Under the pieces are notes generated by a model. It worked only from the letters and a program-made list of their open reading frames with translations. It was not told the origin of the DNA and did no database searches. This document shows, one piece after another, positions 16,795 to 24,326 of a DNA stretch of 64,000 bases. The first letter of the stretch is position 1, and each line of letters begins with the position of its first letter. Location: assembly GCF_001113365.1 (NCBI RefSeq), contig NZ_CKYA01000001.1:497688-561687 (forward strand). Reading direction: 5' to 3'. The position numbers and the translations under genes are program-made. The stretch is from Streptococcus pneumoniae. Lineage in GTDB: Bacteria > Bacillota > Bacilli > Lactobacillales > Streptococcaceae.

Positions 16795-18149
16795 GATTTA
16801 TTGATTTATTTTCAGGTATCGGTGGCTTTCGACTTGGAATGGAAAGTGTCGGACATGAGTGTATTGGATTTTGTGAGATTGATAAATTTGCTAGGAAATC
16901 TTATAAGTCCATTTTTCAAACGGAAGGAGAAATAGAATTTCATGACATACGAGATGTTTCAGATGACGAATTTAAAAAACTTAGAGGGAAAGTCGATGTC
17001 ATCTGTGGGGGATTCCCTTGTCAAGCATTTTCAATCGCAGGAAGACGATTGGGATTTGAAGATACTAGAGGAACTTTGTTCTTTGAAATTGCTCGGGCGG
17101 CCAAACAAATCCAACCACGTTTTCTTTTTCTTGAAAATGTTAAAGGCCTACTCAATCACGATAAGGGACGGACGTTCACTACAATCCTTACCACACTTGA
17201 TGAGTTGGGGTTTGATGTTGAGTGGCAGGTGCTTAACAGTAAGGATTTTGGCGTTCCCCAAAACAGAGAGAGGGTGTTTATTATCGGACATTCTAGAAAG
17301 AAAGGTACCAGACTCTTATTTCCTTTCAGACGAGAAGGTCAAGCAACTAACTCTGAGACTTTAAAAACATTAGGAAATTTGAATCCATCAAAAAGTGGAA
17401 TGAGTGGTAAAGTCTATTATTCAGAAGGTCTTGCGCCAACCTTAGTTCGTGGAAAAGGAGAAGGATTTAAAGTTGCGATTCCTTGTATGACACCTGATAG
17501 ATTAGACAAAAGACAAAATGGTAGACGCTTTAAGGAAAACCAAGAGCCGATGTTTACTTTAAATACTCAGGATCGTCATGGTATTGTCGTTGTTGGAGAT
17601 TTACCGACTAGCTTTAAGGAGACCGGTCGAGTCTATGGAAGTGAGGGCTTATCTCCAACACTGACTACAATGCAAGGTGGAGATAAAATTCCCAAAATAC
17701 TAATTCCAGAACCAATCCAATTTCTAAAAGTACGTGAAGCAACGAAAAAAGGATATGCTCAAGCAGAGATTGGGGATTCAATCAATTTAGAAAGACCAAG
17801 TTCTCAGTATCGGCGTGGTAGAGTTGGAAAAGGTATAGCGAATACTTTGACAACTAGTGGTCAAATGGGAGTAGTAGTGGCTAGCTATGAAGGAGAAGAT
17901 AAGCAAGTTTACCATGTAGCCGGTGTCTTAATAGATGGACAATTTTACCGTTTGAGAATACGACGAATCACCCCTAAAGAGTGTTTCCGCCTGCAGGGAT
18001 TTCCTGATTGGGCTTTTGAAGCTGCTAGAAAAGTCTCTAGTAATAGTCAGCTCTATAAACAAGCTGGTAATAGTGTAACCGTACCTGTGATTGCTGCAAT
18101 CGCAAAGAAATTAAAAGAAATAGAGGAAAAAGATGAAAGCGTTAAATAA
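16791..18149 (+). CDS. Orphan C5-cytosine DNA methyltransferase
   Basis: A 452-residue enzyme that puts a methyl group on cytosine C5 from SAM. The motifs are in order: I (DLFSGIGGFRLG), IV with catalytic Cys (GGFPCQAFS, near residue 77), VI (ENVKGLL), VIII (QNRERVFIIG), and X (YKQAGNSVTVPV). Between VIII and IX is a long recognition region of about 200 residues with repeated blocks such as SEGLAPTL, SEGLSPTL and NTLTTSGQ, seen in enzymes with more than one target. No endonuclease gene is beside it, so the likely role is to shield the element from host restriction. The specificity cannot be read. Confidence 0.9.
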   Translation: MRFIDLFSGIGGFRLGMESVGHECIGFCEIDKFARKSYKSIFQTEGEIEFHDIRDVSDDEFKKLRGKVDVICGGFPCQAFSIAGRRLGFEDTRGTLFFEIARAAKQIQPRFLFLENVKGLLNHDKGRTFTTILTTLDELGFDVEWQVLNSKDFGVPQNRERVFIIGHSRKKGTRLLFPFRREGQATNSETLKTLGNLNPSKSGMSGKVYYSEGLAPTLVRGKGEGFKVAIPCMTPDRLDKRQNGRRFKENQEPMFTLNTQDRHGIVVVGDLPTSFKETGRVYGSEGLSPTLTTMQGGDKIPKILIPEPIQFLKVREATKKGYAQAEIGDSINLERPSSQYRRGRVGKGIANTLTTSGQMGVVVASYEGEDKQVYHVAGVLIDGQFYRLRIRRITPKECFRLQGFPDWAFEAARKVSSNSQLYKQAGNSVTVPVIAAIAKKLKEIEEKDESVK

Positions 18150-18582
18150 AGAGTCAATACTATATTGTGATGAATTAGAAACAGAATTACATGATGCAGA
18201 AATGATGCAGTTGGATGAACAAATATTTTTGATGCCCAATTATCCATGTGAGTTTGAGGTGACATTTTTAGATTATTACCATAAAAAACATAATTACCCA
18301 CTATTTTATGAATCCTATCTTCAAAACATTATGGAATTCCTTGAAAGTCAGGATATAAAGAATGGAGCTGATGCCTTTATAGATGATAATCATAATCTTG
18401 TTTTTGTTTTATATGGGCAAGGCTATCGAGCCGAGGGAAAAGAGGGAATACTTACAACCCAAGTAACTGTAAAAGCTTATGATGAAGACAAGAAATCAAT
18501 TAACTTCTCCAATTTATTAGATTCCTTAATCGTCTCAGAATATCAAATGGAACCGAATCTTTGGGAGGTCTCCCATGATTGA
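18133..18582 (+). CDS. ICE protein of 149 residues, unknown function
   Basis: An acidic soluble protein overlapping the end of the methyltransferase gene by 17 bases and the next start by eight. It begins MKALNKESILYCDELETEL and has an alternating strand-helix pattern with a conserved-looking PCEFEVTFLDYYHKKHN. No signal peptide, membrane helix or catalytic motif is seen. It lies in a tightly packed run of genes. Similar proteins are known only as uncharacterised streptococcal ICE families, as far as I recall. I assign no function. Confidence 0.7.
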   Translation: MKALNKESILYCDELETELHDAEMMQLDEQIFLMPNYPCEFEVTFLDYYHKKHNYPLFYESYLQNIMEFLESQDIKNGADAFIDDNHNLVFVLYGQGYRAEGKEGILTTQVTVKAYDEDKKSINFSNLLDSLIVSEYQMEPNLWEVSHD

Positions 18583-18955
18583 TCTCTATCTAAGTAAAAA
18601 TAGCCAAAGAAATCAACTTCTTTTAGAATTCTTCCAAAACTATGGCATTGAGGTATCCTGTCATTCGATTTCTGAAATGACAAGGGATAAATTAATTGAG
18701 ATGATGAGCTATTCTTCAGATTGTTTTGAGTTTTTATCTCCCAATTTATTACGATTTAAGAACCGTGACAATTTAAGATTAACGGATTTTATTGAAATGA
18801 TCTTAAAAAATCCTGAACTAACCATCAGACTTCCTCTTGCGGTTTCGAATAAAAGAGTTTATCCAAATCTGAATCTGGAGGAGGCTAGAGCTTTATTGCC
18901 AAGAGATACGAAACAATTGATTTACATGGCACAAACACATTATTTATCTAACTAA
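18575..18955 (+). CDS. Spx/ArsC-like protein lacking the CxxC redox site
   Basis: The 126 residues follow the Spx pattern from end to end. MIDLYLSKNSQRN sits where Spx has MVTLYxSxxCxxC, then DKLIEMMSYSSDCFEFLSPNLLRFK matches the ELxxILxxTExGxxDIISxRSxxF stretch. DFIEMILKNPELTIRLPLAVSNKRVY matches the LIxxNPxLLRRPIIxDxxR stretch, and LNLEEARALLPR matches the end NEDEIRxFLPR. Both cysteines are missing (Ser and Asn there). Spx binds the RNA polymerase alpha C-terminal domain, so this may be a redox-blind regulator, but the function is an inference. It starts eight bases inside the upstream gene. Confidence 0.55.
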   Translation: MIDLYLSKNSQRNQLLLEFFQNYGIEVSCHSISEMTRDKLIEMMSYSSDCFEFLSPNLLRFKNRDNLRLTDFIEMILKNPELTIRLPLAVSNKRVYPNLNLEEARALLPRDTKQLIYMAQTHYLSN

Positions 18956-18967
18956 AGGAGAAGCAAT

Positions 18968-19201
18968 ATGGCTGAACGATTTTGGGAGAACTTGTCCATT
19001 ATTTTGGCTGAAAGAAATATTAGCTGGATTGAGTTAACCAGAAAAATGTTTGCGGGAGAGTTTCACTATCCAAGTGAATTGAACCGTTTGTATCAAAAGA
19101 TACGCCACTACAAGATGGAACAACGAATGCCTCAAAGTCCATGGGTAGAAAGGATTGTGCAGGTATTAGATTTAGATTATGAAGATTTATTTCGGAGGTA
19201 A
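18968..19201 (+). CDS. Small HTH-like regulator, 77 residues
   Basis: This protein resembles a helix-turn-helix domain: WENLSIILAERNISWIELTRKMF, then ELNRLYQKIRHYK, and the end WVERIVQVLDLDYEDLFRR, a pattern common to Cro/C1-type repressors (LAxxLxVxxxxLF). AAAGGAGAAGC precedes the ATG. It lies two bases before the CPBP gene and may control it or the transfer operon. No other motif is present. The HTH call is tentative because the recognition helix is not typical. Confidence 0.55.
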   Translation: MAERFWENLSIILAERNISWIELTRKMFAGEFHYPSELNRLYQKIRHYKMEQRMPQSPWVERIVQVLDLDYEDLFRR

Positions 19202-19203
19202 CT

Positions 19204-19791
19204 ATGAAAAGAATCATTCCAGTTTATATATTCCAACAAGTAAATGTCCTATTGGTATCTCTATACTTACTGAAATTGCTTTGTATCGGTGAGTTAACTA
19301 TACTACAGATTCTCTATGGTGCGTCACTCATTTCTTTTTTATGGATGTATGGCCAACGCAAACAAGCTCATAAGGTCAATATGAAATCTAGGATGAAATG
19401 GCTTGGTATTGGATTCATTAGCCTACTGATTATAAGTCTATGTTTTAGCCTAATCCATGCTCAAGGAACCACGAATCAAGCAAACTTAATTGGACTTCAA
19501 CATCAAGTTCCTTGGTTTTCATTTTTATTGTTCTTAATCAATGCGAGTATGGTTGAAGAATTTCTGTATCGAGAAATTATATGGAATTTGGTGAGAAAAT
19601 TAGATATTCGAGTTGCGTTGACAAGTGTTTTATTTGCCTTAGTACATCATCCAGGAACCATTCTAGCTTGGTGTTTATATGTTTCACTTGGGATGTTTTT
19701 AGGGATGGTACGCTATAAATCGGACTTATGGGGCAGTATGGGTCTACATTTGGTGTGGAACCTACTAGTTTATAGTTTGCTGCTTTTTTAG
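19204..19791 (+). CDS. CPBP-family intramembrane protease (Abi-type)
   Basis: A 195-residue membrane protein with five or six hydrophobic helices. The CPBP motifs are complete: EEFLYREIIW (EExxxR), FALVHHP (FxxxH) and LHLVWNLLVY (HxxxN), forming the active-site glutamate and metal-binding histidines. Members process prenylated proteins or peptide bacteriocins, or confer self-immunity to bacteriocins. The gene begins two bases after the HTH-like gene with ribosome binding site TCGGAGG. In this ICE it could give immunity or process a signal, which is an inference. It ends the regulatory block. A region of 333 bases without a gene follows. Confidence 0.85.
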   Translation: MKRIIPVYIFQQVNVLLVSLYLLKLLCIGELTILQILYGASLISFLWMYGQRKQAHKVNMKSRMKWLGIGFISLLIISLCFSLIHAQGTTNQANLIGLQHQVPWFSFLLFLINASMVEEFLYREIIWNLVRKLDIRVALTSVLFALVHHPGTILAWCLYVSLGMFLGMVRYKSDLWGSMGLHLVWNLLVYSLLLF

Positions 19792-19931
19792 ACCAAATCA
19801 GCTTGTTTTAGGGAAATGAAATGCTAACGTTATGTAACAATGTTAGTCTTTTATTTCAAAATCTTTGTTTAGTATGAATTTAGCTCTACAGAAAAATAAA
19901 AAATGTGATAAAAATTTCAACTACTCTTATC

Positions 19932-20115
19932 TATAATAAAGCTACCTGTTCTTTGAAAATTGAATCCACTCCGTCTTGATTAGCGTGCCTGTGTAAGTAG
20001 GGACTGAGAGTATTTCCCTGTGAAGGGCAACTGGCACAAGACGTGTGTGAGAATTTTCTAACAGACACGGAGTTTATCGTTACCAGACTTAAACGATGCG
20101 ACAAACTAGATAAAG
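19932..20115 (+). promoter_or_regulatory. Leader RNA with boxA-like motif ahead of the ICE transfer operon
   Basis: A -10 TATAAT (19932-19937) is followed by a boxA-like GTTCTTTGAAAATTGAAT (19948-19965), then a nested fold. ACTCCGT 19968-19974 pairs with ACGGAGT 20067-20073, GTGCC 19985-19989 with GGCAC 20033-20037, and AGGGA 19999-20003 with TCCCT 20015-20019. ATCGTT 20076-20081 pairs with AACGAT 20092-20097. CGTGT 20042-20046 can instead pair with ACACG 20065-20069, excluding the outer stem. No protein is encoded. The rest of the 19792-20124 gap holds a weak hairpin near 19822-19845. Confidence 0.55.
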
Positions 20116-20124
20116 GAGTTAATC

Positions 20125-20424
20125 ATGAAAGTAGTAAACTTGTATGATTTGAAACAAATGGGAAATAAAGGTGGTTGTACCATCCAATTGATTCATCACT
20201 TTCCCTTTGGTATGGGCTTAGGACATCTCAAAAAAGACTACATTGAATTTAAACGTGTTGGTATCTTTGATGGGAAAGCAGTAGAAGTTACTCTTCGAGA
20301 ACCTTATTCGAGAGATCTACTGCAGGTTGTCAAGTCGATTAAGCAACGTCAGAAATTGATAGCTTATCGTTATAAAGAAGGAAAGCTGCTATTTGTTAAG
20401 AAGGAGGCCTCAGATGTCCTCTGA
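20125..20424 (+). CDS. First gene of the transfer operon, 99 residues, unknown function
   Basis: The 99-residue basic protein starts at ATG 20125 after GATAAAGGAG. It begins MKVVNLYDLKQMGNKGG, with HHFPFGMGLGHLKKDYIEFK in the middle and no membrane segment. It stands at the head of the conjugation operon just after the structured leader and overlaps the next gene by 11 bases. Genes at this place in related ICEs are conserved but uncharacterised. An RNA- or DNA-binding role is only a guess from its positive charge. Confidence 0.65.
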   Translation: MKVVNLYDLKQMGNKGGCTIQLIHHFPFGMGLGHLKKDYIEFKRVGIFDGKAVEVTLREPYSRDLLQVVKSIKQRQKLIAYRYKEGKLLFVKKEASDVL

Positions 20425-20902
20425 ACAACAGGAACGAATGGCAGTTCAATATGCTGAGCGTAGTCTTTTATTTACTGTAAAAAGTCTTTTAAAGATTCTA
20501 GAATGGTCTAGACGTCAGGCTTTAGCACAGGATTCCGCCTATAAGATAGGGGTGCAGAAATTAGAAGAATTGCTACAATCTCCCTATGCGATTGATACGA
20601 TTAATCTGAAAAAAGATTTTTTAGACAAACCAATTGATATAGAGAAGTTTAAAGCTTTTTTAGAAAAAGAAGAGATTCCTTTAGCCATCGCTTGGCAAGG
20701 GGATTCTCTACATTTCTATACGAAAGATCGTTCGATTCTAGACAATCATTTAGACCATCTGCTAGAAAAAATGGTTAATGATCCAGAGAAATTAGCTGAT
20801 TTTACCATGGATAAGTCATTAGACGATGCAATTGATGAGGCTAAATCCCAAATTACCTTTAGACAAGAAGGAGCCGTCAAACAGAAAGAGATGGTGAGAT
20901 GA
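20414..20902 (+). CDS. Transfer operon protein of 162 residues, unknown function
   Basis: The start is ATG 20414, 6 bases after AAGGAGGCC; a frame from 20393 lacks this binding site. The product (MSSEQQERMAVQYAERSLL) is helical, with LQSPYAIDTINLKKDFLDKP in the middle, and highly charged at the C-terminus. No membrane segment. It overlaps the coupling-protein gene by four bases (ATGATG region), so it may act with that ATPase. In other conjugative systems small proteins here help the coupling protein or relaxosome, but I see no defining motif. Confidence 0.65.
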   Translation: MSSEQQERMAVQYAERSLLFTVKSLLKILEWSRRQALAQDSAYKIGVQKLEELLQSPYAIDTINLKKDFLDKPIDIEKFKAFLEKEEIPLAIAWQGDSLHFYTKDRSILDNHLDHLLEKMVNDPEKLADFTMDKSLDDAIDEAKSQITFRQEGAVKQKEMVR

Positions 20903-22779
20903 TGTACAGTGGAAAGAAATTCCTACTATTCTCACTGTTAGGTATCTTACTAGGCTATCTTTTTCATCGTTTGACGCTTTTGTATGATTCCTATACTGGA
21001 AATAGCTTAGATAAATGGACTCATCTTCTGATGGAAGGTCAAGATGAAGTTCTTCAGTCGCCATGGAATGTTTCTTTTACTGGAAAATCAAGTGCTTTTT
21101 TTCTACTAGGCTTTGTGATGATGTTGCTGGTTTATCTCTATTTAGAGACTGGCAAAAAACAATACCGAGAAGGGGTAGAATACGGGAGCGCCCGTTTTGG
21201 AACTCTAAAAGAAAAGAAGCTCTTTTACGGTAAGGAATTTTCTCATGATACGATCTTAGCACAAGATGTTCGTCTGACATTATTAGATAAAAAACCACCC
21301 CAATATGATAGAAATAAGAATATTGCGGTGATCGGAGGTTCAGGAAGTGGGAAGACATTTCGCTTTGTGAAACCCAATCTGATTCAGATGAATAGTTCAA
21401 ATATTGTCGTGGATCCTAAAGATCACTTAGCTGAGAAAACTGGAAAACTCTTTTTAGAAAATGGTTACCAAGTAAAGGTGTTAGATTTAGTCAATATGAA
21501 GAACTCAGATGGCTTTAATCCTTTTCGCTATATAGAAACAGAAAACGATTTGAATCGCATGCTGACTGTTTATTTTAATAACACCAAAGGCTCTGGCTCC
21601 CGAAGTGATCCATTTTGGGATGAAGCTTCTATGACTTTGGTTCGAGCTTTAGCCTCTTACTTAGTCGATTTCTATAATCCACCTAAAACAAGAGAACAGC
21701 TCATAGAAGAAAGTCGTTTAAGTCAAAAGGAATATCAAAACTTGTTGAAACGTCAAAAAAAAGAAGTGGAAGAGCGAAAAAAACGAGGTCGTTATCCAAG
21801 TTTTGCTGAAATCTCAAAACTCATTAAACACTTATCTAAGGGTGAAAACCAGGAAAAAAGTGTCTTAGAAATTCTATTTGAAAATTATGCTAAAAAGTAT
21901 GGGACTGAAAATTTTACCATGCGAAATTGGGCAGATTTTCAAAATTATAAGGATAAGACTCTGGATTCTGTTATAGCTGTAACCACTGCTAAATTTGCCC
22001 TCTTCAATATTCAAAGTGTCATGGACTTGACCAAAAGAGATACCCTTGATATGAAGACATGGGGCAAGGAAAAATCAATGGTTTACTTAGTTATCCCAGA
22101 TAACGATAGTACCTTTCGCTTTCTTTCAGCCCTCTTTTTTTCAACCGTATTTCAAACCCTAACAAGACAAGCAGATATTGATTTTAAGGGTCAATTGCCT
22201 CTTCATGTGAGAGTTTACTTAGATGAGTTCGCAAATATCGGAGAAATTCCAGATTTTGCTGAACAAACCTCAACAGTCCGTTCTCGAAATATGAGTCTCG
22301 TTCCTATTCTTCAAAATATTGCCCAACTTCAAGGGCTCTATAAAGAAAAAGAAGCTTGGAAAACCATTTTGGGGAACTGTGATAGCTTAGTCTACTTAGG
22401 TGGTAATGATGAAGATACCTTTAAATTTATGAGTGGCTTACTCGGTAAACAAACCATTGATGTTCGAAATACTAGTCGTTCCTTTGGCCAAACAGGTTCA
22501 GGATCCCTTTCTCATCAAAAGATTGCTCGTGACTTAATGACACCCGATGAGGTCGGAAATATGAAACGGCATGAATGCTTGGTTCGAATTGCCAATATGC
22601 CTGTCTTTAAAAGCAAAAAATACAATTCCACTAAGCATCCAAACTGGAAGTACCTAGCTAATCAAGAAAGCGATGAACGGTGGTGGAACTATCAAATCAA
22701 TCCTTTGAATCAAAGACAAGAAAATTATCTTGACGACCTTAGAATTCGTGATTTAACTTTTGAATCTAGTTTAAAATAA
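20899..22779 (+). CDS. VirD4/TraG-type coupling protein (T4CP)
   Basis: A 626-residue ATPase that brings the relaxase-DNA complex to the secretion channel. Two N-terminal membrane helices (about residues 5-25 and 65-85) are followed by Walker A GGSGSGKT at residues 146-153 and VVDPKDHLAEK. Walker B is in the HVRVYLDEFANIG stretch. The RSRNMSLVPILQN motif is typical of TraG/VirD4. A charged insertion of about residues 275-330 (KKEVEERKKRGRYPSFAE) is specific to this group. This is the ICE's own coupling protein, distinct from Tn916 Orf21. Confidence 0.92.
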   Translation: MMYSGKKFLLFSLLGILLGYLFHRLTLLYDSYTGNSLDKWTHLLMEGQDEVLQSPWNVSFTGKSSAFFLLGFVMMLLVYLYLETGKKQYREGVEYGSARFGTLKEKKLFYGKEFSHDTILAQDVRLTLLDKKPPQYDRNKNIAVIGGSGSGKTFRFVKPNLIQMNSSNIVVDPKDHLAEKTGKLFLENGYQVKVLDLVNMKNSDGFNPFRYIETENDLNRMLTVYFNNTKGSGSRSDPFWDEASMTLVRALASYLVDFYNPPKTREQLIEESRLSQKEYQNLLKRQKKEVEERKKRGRYPSFAEISKLIKHLSKGENQEKSVLEILFENYAKKYGTENFTMRNWADFQNYKDKTLDSVIAVTTAKFALFNIQSVMDLTKRDTLDMKTWGKEKSMVYLVIPDNDSTFRFLSALFFSTVFQTLTRQADIDFKGQLPLHVRVYLDEFANIGEIPDFAEQTSTVRSRNMSLVPILQNIAQLQGLYKEKEAWKTILGNCDSLVYLGGNDEDTFKFMSGLLGKQTIDVRNTSRSFGQTGSGSLSHQKIARDLMTPDEVGNMKRHECLVRIANMPVFKSKKYNSTKHPNWKYLANQESDERWWNYQINPLNQRQENYLDDLRIRDLTFESSLK

Positions 22780-22799
22780 AAATAGAAAAGAGGAAATAG

Positions 22800-23042
22800 A
22801 TGATTACGCATTTTAAAGGTTTTGTTTATGGAGTAGACGCAAGTGCTATGTTTGCACAAGCTATGTCTTTGTTACAGAAGGGATTGATTGCAGTTGGTGC
22901 CTTTCTCGTTGTTGTGGGGATTGTCAACCTTGCAACCAACATTAAAGATGGTGGACCAGGTGTTCGGAATGCCATTCTTGAAATTGTCGGTGGTGTTATG
23001 GTAGGGGCTGCTGGAGCCTTTGTAACCCAGATTTCAATTTAG
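22800..23042 (+). CDS. Pilin-like/TrbC-like small membrane protein
   Basis: An 80-residue protein with two hydrophobic segments (AMSLLQKGLIAVGAFLVVVG and GGVMVGAAGAFVTQI) and GGPGVRN between them. This layout fits the VirB2/TrbC-type pilin or Maff2-type small membrane proteins of Gram-positive ICEs. It lies between the coupling protein and the VirB6-like gene, as pilin genes often do. It starts after AAGAGGAAATAG. No signal-peptidase site is obvious. The exact role in the channel is an inference. Confidence 0.65.
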   Translation: MITHFKGFVYGVDASAMFAQAMSLLQKGLIAVGAFLVVVGIVNLATNIKDGGPGVRNAILEIVGGVMVGAAGAFVTQISI

Positions 23043-23058
23043 GAGGATAAACAATGAC

Positions 23059-23913
23059 ATGAATCTTAGTTTAGTCTCACCCTTTGTTTACCTTGCATCT
23101 GAAAAAATATCAGCTGAAAATTTATTTGAAGGATTTAATGTGGATTTACAATCTACGGTAGATCTGATTAAATCCCTATCTAGCTACAATCCAACAGTTT
23201 GGACTTATATGTCTAGTATTACTAAAAGTGTCATGCAGCCTCTTGGAGTTGCGATTTTATCAGTTGTTCTCATCTTAGAATTTTCGAAGATGGCAAAGAA
23301 GATTGCTAACTCTGGTGGAGCGATGACCTTTGAAGCATTAGCGCCGATGTTGATTAGTTATATTATGGTCGCAGTGGTCATTACCAATACTACCGTTATA
23401 GTAGAAGCTATCATCGGGATTGCGAGTCACGCCATCGAACAAGTGGCCTCGATTGTGGCTCACGGTGGGGCGAAGTATGATACACTCTCTGGATTAAAAG
23501 GTTCAGGATTTATTGGCCGGATGATTGTGGGCTTTTTCGCTCTCCTTATCTGGCTTGTTCGGATAGTAAGTGCAGCCATGGTTAATCTTTTGGTATCTAT
23601 TCGATTTATTCAACTCTACCTTATGATCCCATTTGCCCCTCTTACGATTCCAACATTTTTAAGTGATGAATGGAAGTCTATTGGTATTGGCTATTTAAAA
23701 AATATTATGGTCTATGCGGTACAAGGGGTTCTCATTTTTCTGATTGTTTCTCTTGTTCCTTTGTTTGAATCTGCTGGGAAAATAGCTGTTTCAAATGGTG
23801 CAGGAGTCTTGCAATCACTTGCGATTATGTTTGGTAGTTTGATACAAGCTATCTTACTGATTATTGCCCTCGTTGGTTCTCAACGTACGGCGCGCTCAAT
23901 CTTAGGTATGTAA
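23059..23913 (+). CDS. VirB6/TrbL-like polytopic membrane protein
   Basis: The 284-residue protein has about six hydrophobic helices, including LGVAILSVVLILEF, MLISYIMVAVVITN, IVGFFALLIWLVRIV and LQSLAIMFGSLIQAILLIIALVG. The layout is that of the VirB6/TrbL inner-channel protein. ATG 23059 is used: an earlier ATG at 23054 stops after two codons. AGGAGG at 23041-23046 gives spacing of 12. The gene is followed by a weak hairpin (AAAGGCTAGGAAGT / ACTTCTTAGCCTTT) before the PrgI-like gene. Confidence 0.75.
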   Translation: MNLSLVSPFVYLASEKISAENLFEGFNVDLQSTVDLIKSLSSYNPTVWTYMSSITKSVMQPLGVAILSVVLILEFSKMAKKIANSGGAMTFEALAPMLISYIMVAVVITNTTVIVEAIIGIASHAIEQVASIVAHGGAKYDTLSGLKGSGFIGRMIVGFFALLIWLVRIVSAAMVNLLVSIRFIQLYLMIPFAPLTIPTFLSDEWKSIGIGYLKNIMVYAVQGVLIFLIVSLVPLFESAGKIAVSNGAGVLQSLAIMFGSLIQAILLIIALVGSQRTARSILGM

Positions 23914-23966
23914 TTAGATAAAGGCTAGGAAGTGATTACTTCTTAGCCTTTTTAGAAAGGAAAGTC

Positions 23967-24326
23967 ATGAATACACGTGTCTTTAAAGACATCTCAAAAT
24001 ACCAACACAGGGCTTGGTTAGGCTTCACCACAAGACAAATCATCTTTGTTTTACCAGCCTTTATTGTCACAATTATTGTTTTGGGCTTGAATCTCTTTTT
24101 CTGGCAATTTGGGGATTGGTTTGTTTACGGTTTTGTGTTTGCCTTTACCATCCCCCTCATGCTTTTTGGAGTCTATAAACCCAATGATTTATATTTTGAA
24201 CATTATTTGAAATACCGTCTTCATTTTGAACTAACGGTTCCCCTACGCACAATTACAGGAAAGAAAGGACCTGAATATGATAAGAAAATCAAATACATTA
24301 AAGAAACAGAAAACTTCAATGACTAA
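23967..24326 (+). CDS. PrgI-like membrane protein
   Basis: A 119-residue protein with two membrane helices (IIFVLPAFIVTIIVLGLNLFF and WFVYGFVFAFTIPLMLFGVY) and a basic C-terminal tail. PrgI/TcpE-type proteins link the VirB4 ATPase to the membrane complex in Gram-positive conjugation. The motif YKPNDLYFEHYLKYRLHFE after the second helix is typical. The AAAGGAAAG binding site precedes the ATG. The end overlaps the VirB4-like gene by 50 bases if the first ATG of that gene is used. Confidence 0.75.
   Translation: MNTRVFKDISKYQHRAWLGFTTRQIIFVLPAFIVTIIVLGLNLFFWQFGDWFVYGFVFAFTIPLMLFGVYKPNDLYFEHYLKYRLHFELTVPLRTITGKKGPEYDKKIKYIKETENFND

Noticed and set aside
18575..18955. Arsenate reductase (ArsC) activity for the Spx-like protein
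   Set aside because: The catalytic cysteine is absent and no ars genes are nearby. An Spx-type regulator fits better.
19822..19845. Hairpin after the CPBP gene considered as a true terminator
   Set aside because: The stem CTAACGTT/AACAATGTTAG has mismatches and the T run is short, so only a weak call is possible.
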